64,000 nucleotides of DNA from Tritrichomonas musculus. Lineage: Eukaryota > Parabasalia > Tritrichomonadida > Tritrichomonadidae. Under the pieces are notes generated by a model. That model saw nothing but the letters and a program-made list of their open reading frames with translations, was not told the DNA's origin and did no database searches. Positions within the stretch are counted from its first letter, which is position 1; every line of letters starts with the position of its first letter. Shown here in pieces: positions 1-9,215 of the stretch. The translations under genes and the position numbers were made by a program. Location: the NCBI GenBank assembly GCA_039105265.1, contig JAPFFF010000030.1:186001-250000 (forward strand), read 5' to 3'.

Positions 1-919
1 GATCAGAATTTTTCCAATCTGTTAGAACTAATTGAATAAATTTTTCTGAAGGAACACAATTCATATGATCAACTAGTCGTGAACTTGGAGAATTAAATGT
101 GTAGAGTTTCTTAATTCCATATGAAAATAAAATGACGGCATAGCTAAAACTGCCTCGTGAAATAACCAAATTTTTTGAATTTATTAAATATGAAAAATCG
201 TCATCAAATGAGTGCTGCTCAAATTTGGCTCCCATTTCACGGATTATGTTAACGCATGGATTTTTGTCATCTGAAGCAATTATTCGAATATCAGACCAAT
301 TTCGCATTTTAATTACATCTTTGTAATAATTGCAAGGGGGCTGGCCATAGAACCTATGAACATATCCTCTATCAAATATTGATCCTGATCTTATATAAAT
401 TGTGAGCGTATCGTTTGGAATTGAAATTTTGGAGAAACGCTTTAAATACCATTTTTTAAATTTCTGATCAATTTCAAAAGGAATCCGTGGCAAATTAGGA
501 AGTGAATGATAAAAATCAATTGATATGCAATGGTTTCTGTAATATTTATACGGGATTGTAGCAATTTCAATTGTGATATCTTTATATTTAAATGGTTTGA
601 TTTGATCCATAAAATAATGTTGAAATATAATAGAACTCAAACCAATGTATTTAGCAAATTGATAAGCGTGAAGAAGTTCAATTACATGATTTCCAAATTG
701 CCCTATTGGCAAATTTTTAATGCATAAAAAGCTGCATGAAATATTTGTATTATTAAGGGAAAACTTAATTTTATTGCATATTTCTTTAGGTTCTTTTAGG
801 AATTCAAATCTGAAATCTTGAATAATAATAAATTTGTTTTGTATGGATGGCAAGAAAAGAAAAGCTGTAAGAAAAAATAATACCGAAAGACTAAAATAAA
901 AACAAATCTTTAAATTCAT
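1..919 (-). CDS. GT11/fucosyltransferase-like type II membrane protein, 3' end outside window
   Basis: An ATG at 919 opens a frame of 306 codons that is still open at the window edge, so the C-terminus is missing. Residues about 5-22 form a hydrophobic signal-anchor. Near residue 65 the motif GQFGN resembles the N-terminal glycine motif of alpha-1,2-fucosyltransferases (GT11). Mid-protein YIRSGSIF followed by GQPPCNYY aligns by eye with HIRSGDVF and GQPPLNYY in the gene at 3018-4022, so the two are paralogues. The usual H-x-R-x-G-D is changed here to Y-x-R-x-G-S, so the donor-binding or catalytic site may be altered. Expected role is Golgi glycan modification; the exact sugar is inference. 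Confidence 0.72.
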   Translation of the reverse strand, partial: MNLKICFYFSLSVLFFLTAFLFLPSIQNKFIIIQDFRFEFLKEPKEICNKIKFSLNNTNISCSFLCIKNLPIGQFGNHVIELLHAYQFAKYIGLSSIIFQHYFMDQIKPFKYKDITIEIATIPYKYYRNHCISIDFYHSLPNLPRIPFEIDQKFKKWYLKRFSKISIPNDTLTIYIRSGSIFDRGYVHRFYGQPPCNYYKDVIKMRNWSDIRIIASDDKNPCVNIIREMGAKFEQHSFDDDFSYLINSKNLVISRGSFSYAVILFSYGIKKLYTFNSPSSRLVDHMNCVPSEKFIQLVLTDWKNSD

Positions 920-1322
920 ATTGCTACTATAATATAATTATGAAAAATTTGTTTACTAATTCAAATAATAAAAAAAATTATATTTTTTAAAAACTTCACA
1001 AAAACTTTTTATTTTTTCATTTTTTTTATTTTTATAACTATATATTTAATATTTTAATAATAAAAACATTTTTAATGCTATTAATTGGCAATCTTTTAAT
1101 TAGAAATTTATGGTTTTCATATTTGATGATATTCTTTAGTTTACAATTAAAACATAAAATATTAATATCTTAAAATTTTAATCAAAAAACTTTTGGAAAA
1201 ACTTTAAATATATTTTTAATTAAATATTTAAATTGATATTTTTAATTTATTAATAAAATATCATTTCTTAAAAAAAAAAAAAGAGTAAATCATTCAAATT
1301 TTGTTTAAACATTTTTCGATTA
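920..1322. other. AT-rich spacer between divergent glycosyltransferase genes
   Basis: About 400 bases of A/T-rich sequence separate the start codons of two divergent genes, so both promoters should lie here. A near-match to the trichomonad initiator (TCATTC at 1290-1295) precedes the ATG at 1323. I see no gene, tRNA or transposon end. Confidence 0.5.
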
Positions 1323-2699
1323 ATGAGGGAATTTGAAAAGCGCAAATTAGTTGTAAGTTTTCAAATATCCTTTCCAATCATATATATTGCTCTCATGATA
1401 TACTTAGCAAACTTTTTAAAACTTTATTATCGAATGCAAATTTTAATGTATTCAAACTGTTTTAATAAAGCATATGATTTACAAGTATATATAAATCAGA
1501 AAATTACAGTAACAGCTGAAGCAGTTAGGTATTTTATCGAAAAGAATCCATCAAAATTCCTTAAAAATTATAAAAAATTAATTGCTAATCCAAATCCTAC
1601 TGAATATCATAATATTCTCCCTTTTCATGAAGATGGAACCTCAAAGGAAAAAATAGATTATATGGATTATTTCGATGACCAAAATGTCGTAATTAAGCAT
1701 TTTTCTTTCTATCTAAATAAATGCGATAATTATGAATTTTCACATCAAATCTCACAAATAATACCATGCAATGAAAACGCAATTGAACATAAAAAGTTCA
1801 CCATTGTTTATCTAATTGTTTTAAGCTCCACAAATACTAATATTATTCGTGAAATTAAGTCATTAGAATACAACTCAAATAATGAGATTTGCTTCCTTCT
1901 TTTCATTGATAACAAATCCAATCGAACAAGCATATACAATTTATTTAATACATCAAAAAAAGATGAATTTAAAAATGTGTTTTTTGTTGATTCTCCTAGG
2001 TTTCATGTAGGGTGGTCAAAAATTACACTAACATTGAGTGAGGCTGTTTTAATGATGGCAGCAATTAAATATTTTGGTCAATCTCTGTACTTGTCTTTGC
2101 ACAGCGAGTCAGATTATCCTCTTGTTCCAAACAAGCTCATTGTTGACTACTTAAAGAGAAACTATCCAAATAATTATATTGCTATAAATAAGCTTGATAA
2201 ACTTGAAAAGTGGAAGCTTGATAGGCCTAATGTTTTTCACATTTCAAATAAAATAAAAAATTATAAAAAATACATAAAAATGATTCATTTTCTTTTCCCC
2301 AACAGGAAGTTCCCACAGATAATATGGCAATTTGGATCAAATTGGTTTACAATAACTGTTAAAGATTCTATTAAATTAATGAATGAATTAAAAAGAAATC
2401 GTTTTTACATCGATTTTTTAGAATATTCATTCATTTCAGATGAAAACTTTTTCCAAACTTTGGCGGTTATGACAAATATTAGTACAACCAATTGCAATCA
2501 CAGATACATTGACTGGTCCACTGATGACGGACATCCACGCATTTTCGATGCTGAAAACTTTCAGAAAATAATTCAAAATAGGTGCAACTTCTGGGCTAGA
2601 AAATTCTCACCTAAAAAGACCGATATAATGGATATGATTGACAAAAATATTAGAAAAATGGAAAAAATTTATAATTATTCATATGAAATCTGTAAATAA
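1323..2699 (+). CDS. Core-2/I-branching beta-1,6-N-acetylglucosaminyltransferase-like protein
   Basis: The 458-residue product resembles the Branch family (GT14), Golgi enzymes that add branching N-acetylglucosamine. After a short cytoplasmic tail, residues about 9-34 form a signal-anchor. The catalytic part shows the family order: a FLLFIDNKS strand near 191, FFVDSPRFHVGWSKITLTLSEAVL near 220-243, LSLHSESDYPLVP near 257-269, and an SDENFF element late in the protein matching the family's S-P-D-E stretch before a T-x-x motif. The length fits a typical member. The stop runs into TAAATAAA, matching the TAAA polyadenylation habit of trichomonads. It lies between two GT11-like genes. Acceptor specificity cannot be read. 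Confidence 0.82.
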   Translation: MREFEKRKLVVSFQISFPIIYIALMIYLANFLKLYYRMQILMYSNCFNKAYDLQVYINQKITVTAEAVRYFIEKNPSKFLKNYKKLIANPNPTEYHNILPFHEDGTSKEKIDYMDYFDDQNVVIKHFSFYLNKCDNYEFSHQISQIIPCNENAIEHKKFTIVYLIVLSSTNTNIIREIKSLEYNSNNEICFLLFIDNKSNRTSIYNLFNTSKKDEFKNVFFVDSPRFHVGWSKITLTLSEAVLMMAAIKYFGQSLYLSLHSESDYPLVPNKLIVDYLKRNYPNNYIAINKLDKLEKWKLDRPNVFHISNKIKNYKKYIKMIHFLFPNRKFPQIIWQFGSNWFTITVKDSIKLMNELKRNRFYIDFLEYSFISDENFFQTLAVMTNISTTNCNHRYIDWSTDDGHPRIFDAENFQKIIQNRCNFWARKFSPKKTDIMDMIDKNIRKMEKIYNYSYEICK

Positions 2700-3017
2700 A
2701 TATATTATAATTATTCATATGAAATCTTTTAAATTTGTATATATATGTAAAAAAAACTTCAAAAAAATCATTTTATCTTCATAATTATAAAATTTCTTGA
2801 AATAAAGAAGGAAACTATGCTTTTAACAATAATATCTAAAATCAACAATCAGACTCAAAAAGAGATTTTTAATTTCATTATGCCAGACTGTCATTGACAG
2901 CTACACAAACTTTTTTTTTACTCTCTTGATAAAGCATAAAACAAATCAATGCTTATCTAATGATCTTCATTTTTAATTTTCTTTTTTTGTTTAAAAAAAA
3001 CATTTATCAATAAACAG
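2700..3017. other. Convergent intergenic spacer
   Basis: The two flanking genes converge, so this holds both 3' ends. A small palindrome (CTGTCATTGACAG, about 2888-2900) and T runs are present. No gene is visible. Confidence 0.4.
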
Positions 3018-4022
3018 TTATTTTTTATTTATAGTGCGAGGCATCACATCCCATCGAGAACAATTCGAAATGATCATCATTTGTCTCTGCTCTTCTGTGT
3101 TTTGCCACTTTCCAAGGAGTTTCTTTGAATACAAGTCATCAGGTCGGCAAAGATGCACAGTGTCCCACGATGAATGCGTAAAGTTCATATAATAGCCGTA
3201 TGCATAGTATGTCTTTAACTTTTTAGATAAAAGAACAATGGCTTGCCCGAATGAGCCTGGTCCAACGACAAGATTGACTGCGTTTACTAAAACCGACATG
3301 TCATTGTGCAAGCTTCCTTTCGAAAACAGGTATCCTCTTTTGGCCAGTTCTTTAATGCATGGGTTGTTGTCATTCTCAGCGATGACATGCACTTTGTTCC
3401 ACTTTCTTGAATTAATTATATCTAAGTAATAATTTAATGGTGGCTGACCGAGAGATGGATTTGGATGTTTTATAAAAACATCTCCTGATCTTATATGTAT
3501 ATATAAATCATCTTTATTTAAGTTTAAGTTGCTATATCTAGAATTCAAAAAATTTTTAAAGAGTCCAAAATCTTCGAAATTGGCGTTAACTGGACAAGAA
3601 TGTAATGAATAAAAAAATGGGAACTTAAAAATATATGACGAATAATCAATTTCGTATATTTTAGGTATGATTTTGATACCTTGGATTGTGAAAGATTCAT
3701 TTATAAATAAAAAATTGGGTGGAACTATAATGTATCTTAAATGAAAAACACGACAATATTGAAAAGCTCTCATCAACCCAATTAAGCAATTTCCTGATCT
3801 TCCTGACTTTGTGATTTCTAGTCCAAGTATCATAGAAGCAGGAATTTTTGCCTCTTTTTTGAAGCATGATAGTTTCAAAGTGAGGTTTAATTTCGTAGTA
3901 AATTGAGATTTTGAATTTACATAAAAAAATAATCCCATGTGTTTGCGAATGGAAAATATATAATTAAAAGAAAAAAACAAAATATTTGACAGTATAAGAA
4001 AACTTGTAACAATAAATAACAA
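3018..4022 (-). CDS. GT11/fucosyltransferase-like type II membrane protein
   Basis: The 334-codon frame carries a hydrophobic anchor (residues about 2-24), an N-terminal SGRSGN motif near 73-78 like the GxxGNQ of GT11 fucosyltransferases, the diagnostic H-x-R-x-G-D (HIRSGD, residues 176-181), GQPPLNYY, and GPGSFGQA near 254-261. This is the pattern of inverting fucosyltransferases that use GDP-fucose in the Golgi. The open frame starts with TTG; the first in-frame ATG is at 3938, after the anchor. Either the 5' end was replaced by the unrelated sequence upstream of 4022 or translation starts elsewhere. The paralogue at 1-919 keeps an ATG before its anchor, which favours loss of the original start here. 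Confidence 0.72.
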   Translation of the reverse strand: MLFIVTSFLILSNILFFSFNYIFSIRKHMGLFFYVNSKSQFTTKLNLTLKLSCFKKEAKIPASMILGLEITKSGRSGNCLIGLMRAFQYCRVFHLRYIIVPPNFLFINESFTIQGIKIIPKIYEIDYSSYIFKFPFFYSLHSCPVNANFEDFGLFKNFLNSRYSNLNLNKDDLYIHIRSGDVFIKHPNPSLGQPPLNYYLDIINSRKWNKVHVIAENDNNPCIKELAKRGYLFSKGSLHNDMSVLVNAVNLVVGPGSFGQAIVLLSKKLKTYYAYGYYMNFTHSSWDTVHLCRPDDLYSKKLLGKWQNTEEQRQMMIISNCSRWDVMPRTINKK

Positions 4023-4307
4023 ATTTGTCTAGTAGTACCTGCAACTCCCTACCAAGGGGATTTTTCTCGTTATTTTTTTCTGAGAAATTCTGAGTAAAAA
4101 TTGAATTAAAAAACGATAAAAGAATAAACTCAATTCGGAAATTTTCACGTCCGATAGGATTATTTTTCGATATATCTCAATTAAAAAAAATATTACAAAA
4201 TTAATTTTATTATAAATATAATTTATATAATAAAATATATATCTGGTAAACCAAAAATAAAATATATAAATGTTTATAGGCTTGGTCATTGTCCTGGACT
4301 TGAAAAT
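4023..4307. other. Spacer upstream of the GT11-like gene
   Basis: AT-rich sequence with a slightly richer patch near 4025-4065. An 86-codon minus-strand frame (4029-4289) has low-complexity composition and no recognizable domain, so I do not call it a gene. This stretch may have replaced the 5' end of the neighbouring gene. Confidence 0.35.
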
Positions 4308-4718
4308 AGACTTGTTATTTTGAGAATCGATATCAAAAACGTCACTTTTTTTTCATCTGATACTCGATCATCAGTTTCAAAATCTGATATCGAGATTATC
4401 GATTATCAAGATATCAGATATGAAATGTGATATGAAAATAATTATCTTTTTATAATTGATATATGTGATTAAACTTGATATCAATTACCGAGATCTCAAA
4501 CATATTTATCTTTTTTTATAATTGGTATTTGTGATTTTAAAATATTTAAAAATAAATAATATAATGCATTGATGTTTATTTTAAGATTAAAATCAAAAAA
4601 TACATTCTTTTTTTATGAAATATTTGAGATTAAAATACGATCATATATTTATCAAAAAGTTTAATTGAAAATTCTGATATCAAAAGCTGAGAAAAAAAAT
4701 TCTCGATCTCAATTATCA
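4308..4718 (+). mobile_element. MULE-type MITE, copy 1 (right end lost)
   Basis: It begins AGACTTGTTATT, then carries sequence rich in GATATC/ATCGAT steps. The same sequence, reversed and mostly identical by eye, makes up the full copy at 24084-24554. Similarity stops near 4715, just before the hAT element at 4727, and the right terminal repeat is absent. No coding capacity. Confidence 0.62.
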
Positions 4719-4726
4719 AATCAAAT

Positions 4727-5673
4727 CAGGCCTGCTAATTGTGTAATAGCGTGACAGAATTGACACAGGATATAGGCGTGTGGGAACATAGCTATCGTAG
4801 CCGTATGCGGAGCTTCAAGCGTAGGCGTGCCTGAGCTTGGTGGTGGAGCGTATAGGAGGTGGTCGTTACTCTCCCCCGCCTATACAACACTACTCAGGAG
4901 CGAGTGGCTCGAGATGACCTTCGGGCCGGGGCCAAGCGGGGCACATGGTGGCCCGGGCTAGCCCATCCAAACCGTTTTGCCCGCCCGGGCTCGGGCCCTT
5001 TATACCGATTGCCCGGGCAAAAAAACTTATGAAAAAGTTTATAAAAAAAAAAAAAACTTTTTTTAGAATTTTTCTAATTTTAATCTATTTTCTTTATATA
5101 ATACATCTTATGACAAAATAATAATAAGTGATATATTAATGTTGTATATTCGTTATTCATTTCAAAGTTTTGACGCAATACTAATGTTGCCGCTAAATAT
5201 TTCTGAGATCTCATAGAAAAAGTTAAATCAATTTAATAAAAATGTAATAATATCTTCATTAATATTTAATAATTTTGAAAAATATTTAATCAAAATTATA
5301 ACTTTTTGGTGTGAAGTTTCATTTTTATCGAAAAAAAAACTTTTGTCTATTTGATCCAAAAAATGAAAATCATTATATTACAATAGATTCATAATTTTTT
5401 ATGTAAAAATCAGGAACTGAATGACTTACAATTAAAATTATTTATTTCATATCAGTATTTATTTAAACGAATTCTCTTATATAAAAATGTTGAAAAAAAT
5501 AGGAGAACAAAAAATAAGAGGCATAAACTTTTTTTTGCCCGCGGGCATTAAAATTGAGAGGAAGCAAAATTCACACGAGCCACATGTTTGGCCGGTAAAT
5601 TGGTCAAGCGCCAAAAGTGCCAATTGTCACTTTTTTGCCCGAGCCTGCACGGGTCGCCCTTTTAGCCAGCCTT
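4727..5673. mobile_element. Non-autonomous hAT-like element, GC-rich, 8-bp TSD AATCAAAT
   Basis: The element is flanked by exact 8-bp direct repeats AATCAAAT (4719-4726 and 5674-5681). Its ends are imperfect inverted repeats: CAGGCCTGCTAA at the left and, reverse-complemented, AAGGCTGGCTAA at the right (9 of 12). GCCCGGGC-type runs lie near both ends (4915-5020 and 5535-5665), as in many hAT subterminal regions. The first 200 bases are much richer in G+C than the rest of the window. There is no transposase, so mobility would have depended on a partner. The 62-codon frame at 5487-5675 runs over the right end and is not a gene. Confidence 0.68.
4850..4885. repeat. GC-rich stem-loop inside the hAT-like element
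   Basis: GTATAGGAGGTGG (4850-4862) can pair with CCCCCGCCTATAC (4873-4885), 11 of 13 positions, around a 10-base loop. It lies within the G+C-rich part of the element and could be structural RNA, a transposase-binding palindrome, or chance. Confidence 0.45.
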
Positions 5674-5689
5674 AATCAAATTAACTTAT

Positions 5690-5955
5690 GCTAAATAAAC
5701 ATTTCTTTATCAAATGATCTCTTTTATAAATTTTTTAATTATAAAAGGCATCTTTAACCATATTTGATAATTATTGATGCCTTTTATTTCAAAAAAACAT
5801 TTGAACTGTTGACCATTTATCCATTTAATTGTATTTGAGGTTGTTAAAATCATCATTATTTAATCTAATACTTCAAATTAAAGATAATCTATAATTATCA
5901 ACAACCTCAAATATGGTTAAAGATAATCTATAAATTTAACAACCTCAAATACTTC
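5690..5955. repeat. Small inverted and tandem repeat block
   Basis: Three related arms occur: TATTTGAGGTTGTTAAA near 5828-5846 and its reverse complement twice (5899-5915 and 5934-5951). The two reverse copies are each preceded by TTAAAGATAATCTATAA, so that segment is a tandem duplication. AAAAGGCATC and GATGCCTTTT (about 5753-5794) form another hairpin. It looks like a decayed MITE, family unknown. Confidence 0.45.
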
Positions 5956-6165
5956 ATATTAATTTGAAGATGGAAATAGGTTCAATTAAAATTCACTCTA
6001 AAATTTCATATAAATTTTAAGTGAAAAAAGATATTTAAATCAGCTAAATGATTCAATTAAGATCTGATAATTTAAAGCTTGATTTTATGTTCTAGATTGT
6101 AAAAACACAACAAATGAATAATACAATGTTTTATTATTAAAAATATACGATTATTAATAAAATAT

Positions 6166-7428
6166 TCATATATTAAATATTCGGTGAGATTTCATAACAT
6201 ATTCATAATTAATTGGCAGTTTTTCATGGCATAAATTAAGTACACCATTATATGTTTTATTTTTTACAATTGGAAGATATTTAGTATGATGAATGACAGC
6301 AATTTTTTGTAAATTTTGATTATAAAGAATGAAATTTTGATCATGATAATAAACATCATAAATAGACCAAAGATGAAATTTGAAATTGAAATTATAAAAA
6401 TAATCTTTTGAGTTGAAATGAATTAAATGATAATTTATTTTCCCAATAGAATTGATGATTCCATAACTCGTTGTAATAAATTTTACATATCCATCAGGGT
6501 AATTGTATGTGTTATTATAAACCAAATAATTTAATGTTCCTTGAAAATTTGGTCTTTGAATTATTTGATTTAAATGATCTTTCAATTGATTATGTAAATC
6601 AGTTAAAAATGAAAATCCTTTGGGACCAACAAGAATAACTGTTCCCACACATAATTCACTTCTGTCTTCAAAAGATTTATAGCTTAGGTTATACATTTTA
6701 AGCCAATAATTCGAATTTTTAATTGATACAAATGCTTCTTCTACAACATAAACACCTTCACTGTAATTAAACAAGCGTATGTCTCCTTGAAAAAGCACAT
6801 CTCCAATGTCGGTCAAAAATAAAAGATCATATTCATCAAAAAAATGGTTTTTGTATAAAAAATATTCAATCTCAAAACGATAATCTCCTTGAACAAATGG
6901 AAGTTCAATCAAATCTATTTTTTCAAAAGAATCAATTTTTGTATTTTTAAGCATTTGATTATTTTTATAGTATTCAATTGTACCAATTTGGCTTTTTGTA
7001 AATGAAAATGATGATGGAATCATAATTACTTCAAAAAATGAAGAAAATGAAATGATATAATCTTTCGTGATATTATCAATATATGAATATAAAAGAATAA
7101 GTGTATCGTTATAGCCTGTACATGCTAATGTATCAAAGAAAAATTTAATATAAGATGGTTTGTACTTGGAAATAAGTCCAATTATAGCTGTTTTATGATT
7201 AATTATATTTGTTGATATAAGTTTAACAGGTATATTTTCTTTGTGTGTCATTTCTTTCTTATAAAAAAAAGATAATTTGTCGAAGTTATCAATCAAATGG
7301 GGCAGTCTGGTTAACTTAACGTAAAAAGAAATATTCAGAATTGAAAACGTGTGAAAAAATGATTTAAACACAAAATATGGAACAAAAGAAACTGATCCAA
7401 TTAATATAGTAATTAAAAAATAATTCAT
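6166..7428 (-). CDS. Putative glycosyltransferase with D-x-x-D motif (type II membrane protein)
   Basis: The ATG at 7428 opens 420 codons. Residues about 3-24 are a hydrophobic anchor, placing the rest in the Golgi lumen. The centre reads VQGDYRFEIEYFLYKNHFFDEYDLLFLTDIGDV: a Y-x-x-Y/F-L segment, then a strand ending in T-D-I-G-D (residues 206-210) followed by VLFQGD. This is the usual layout of a metal-binding DxD-type motif in GT-A folds, as in a family of parabasalid nucleotide-sugar transferases. Later HLIHFNSKD and VIHHTKY supply histidines that could complete the site. Donor and acceptor are unknown. It completes the glycosyltransferase cluster at the left of the window. Confidence 0.65.
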   Translation of the reverse strand: MNYFLITILIGSVSFVPYFVFKSFFHTFSILNISFYVKLTRLPHLIDNFDKLSFFYKKEMTHKENIPVKLISTNIINHKTAIIGLISKYKPSYIKFFFDTLACTGYNDTLILLYSYIDNITKDYIISFSSFFEVIMIPSSFSFTKSQIGTIEYYKNNQMLKNTKIDSFEKIDLIELPFVQGDYRFEIEYFLYKNHFFDEYDLLFLTDIGDVLFQGDIRLFNYSEGVYVVEEAFVSIKNSNYWLKMYNLSYKSFEDRSELCVGTVILVGPKGFSFLTDLHNQLKDHLNQIIQRPNFQGTLNYLVYNNTYNYPDGYVKFITTSYGIINSIGKINYHLIHFNSKDYFYNFNFKFHLWSIYDVYYHDQNFILYNQNLQKIAVIHHTKYLPIVKNKTYNGVLNLCHEKLPINYEYVMKSHRIFNI

Positions 7429-7895
7429 GAATTAAAAATTGTAAAATAATTAAAGAAAAAATATCTTATTATTTTTGACCTTGTTATTCACCATTTTATA
7501 AGAAATTGAATAATTATTCAAATATAAAGTATTGAATTTATATTTGTCCATGTATTTTAATATGTCCGTTTATTTTTAATTTTAAAATTCAAATATAAAA
7601 TATTTTTGAATTTTTCTCGATATGAATATGATATAATTAATTTTTGAAATATTAGTTAATATATAATTGTTATACAAAATATTATATTAAAGATTTTTCA
7701 CTAATATATCTCAAGACATGGAAATATCTGATTATTTCTAATTTTAAAAAAATTTATTAATAATTCGCTATAAATTGGAGTAATACTAATAATATAAAGA
7801 TTAATATATGAAGCTGAATTAAAAGTTTTGAACTCATTTTGAAGGTGATTTTTTAGGGCAAAGATTTGAAATGTCAAAAAAGTAATCGATTTTTA
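7429..7895. other. AT-rich spacer
   Basis: The 5' flank of the glycosyltransferase gene and the 3' flank of the BspA-like fragment. Nothing recognizable. Confidence 0.4.
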
Positions 7896-8324
7896 TTAAT
7901 TACCGATTTTAGAATAATTATTCAAATTGCTGGAGGAAGAGGGCTCCTCGAACACGACTTCCTCCAGCAATTTGCATCTTCCCAATGCCTTTGCGCCAAT
8001 AGAAGTCACAAATGCATGAATCTTCTCATAAACAAGTGAACAAACGAAGAAAGCTCTATCTTCCATAGTGACAACAGAAGGAGGAATTGTTATCTCTTTC
8101 AAATTTATGCAATCAAGAAGCGCGTCATGTTCGATTGAAGTTGCATTTGGTGGGATTTTTATCATTTTATATATATAAAATGAGAAATCAGTTGATTTAG
8201 AAAAATCAGAGGTTTTAGTAAAATCTTTTGTTTCGAGAAAAAATTCAATTTTAATAAAATTGCAATACATAATTAAAAATAAATGTTTCCCTCCTTTTGT
8301 TTCAAGGTTTTTTTGGTTTGTCAA
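7896..8324 (-). pseudogene. BspA-like leucine-rich-repeat gene fragment
   Basis: The frame encodes about three LRR_5/BspA-type repeats: IPPNATSIEHDALLDCINLKEITIPPSVVTMEDRAFFVC and IGAKALGRCKLLEEVVF. These are the treponeme-like leucine-rich repeats greatly expanded in trichomonads, usually in surface or secreted proteins of several hundred residues. Here only about 90 residues of repeat remain, with a serine-rich tail and no signal peptide or membrane segment. The frame opens at TTG, and the first in-frame ATG is 18 codons later. I read it as a truncated copy rather than a working gene. Confidence 0.62.
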
Positions 8325-8349
8325 ATTATATTCAATATTTTCATACCTT

Positions 8350-8600
8350 TCAATATTGAATATTCACAATGTTATCCTCAAATTGATTATCGTCATCATG
8401 AAGTGTAATTTTATCATCTAAAGGTTGTTCTTCTTCTGCAGCTTTGGGTAATGACAATTTTATATTCATTATTTTTTTTTTATAGGAATATCTTTTGGTA
8501 TCTTTTTAGATAGATCAGATTGATTTGAGGTTGGTTGACTCTTTATTTTTAGATTCCTCTTGGAAATTTTAAAAATGATTTTTTAAAAATTCTTTTGATG
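8350..8600 (-). pseudogene. Possible 3' tail of a broken host gene
   Basis: On the minus strand a Lys/Ser/Gln-rich reading (SKRNLKIKSQPTSNQSD...) ends at an A run. A neighbouring frame then gives MNIKLSLPKAAEEEQP and an acidic stretch, ending at TGA (8350-8352). Base composition and the charge pattern look coding. The frame changes at the A run near 8470-8480, and upstream sequence meets the giant inverted-repeat element, so this may be a gene end cut off by that insertion. Not identified. Confidence 0.28.
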
Positions 8601-8693
8601 ATTGCGTATTTAAGTTTTAATATCTAAATAAAATTTAGACCAAAAGATAAAAGGTCAATATTAACCTAAACCGCCACCGGCAATTACGATATC

Positions 8694-8694
<1 letters not shown>

Positions 8695-8724
<30 letters not shown>
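8695..8724. repeat. Poly-A tract (30 A) beside the left end of the giant element
   Basis: A run of 30 A lies 17 bases outside the left end of the inverted-repeat element. A longer A run lies outside the right end in the same orientation, so the tracts are not part of the palindrome. Confidence 0.9.
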
Positions 8725-8726
<2 letters not shown>

Positions 8727-9215
8727 TAAATTTTGAAATGCACAAAAAGTGCCCAAAAAGTGACAAATACTGAAAAAGTTTCCCAAAAAGTGCTTTTTGC
8801 ACAAAAAGTGACAAATTTGGAGGAAAAAAAAACTTAAATAAATCATAAATAGAATTAGAAAGTTTTTATAAAAATTATAATATAAAATGTATAAGTCCAT
8901 ATGAAATAAAAAATGGTATAAAATTGAGAAATGCAAATTATCATATATATTTCATATATTTGATCTAATATTGTGAAAAAGGCAAATTATCATTTAATGT
9001 AGCTTGTATATTAATATTTGCGTGTCATTTTCGCGATAATATTGATACTTCAAATATTGATTGATTTTCTAAAAATAAAAGAAAATTACTTATTTGAAAT
9101 TATTTAACGTTAATTAACAAATCAGTCATCACCATTTTTAATTTAATAATGTTTTTTATGAGATAATTCTATATTAAATGTGAGATATTATTTTCTCAGA
9201 AAAAAAATAAAATAA

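Noticed and set aside
4740-4925. 5S rRNA or tRNA gene in the GC-rich patch
   Set aside because: Some A-box- and B-box-like words occur, but spacing and stems do not fit a tRNA, and the conserved 5S loop sequences are absent.
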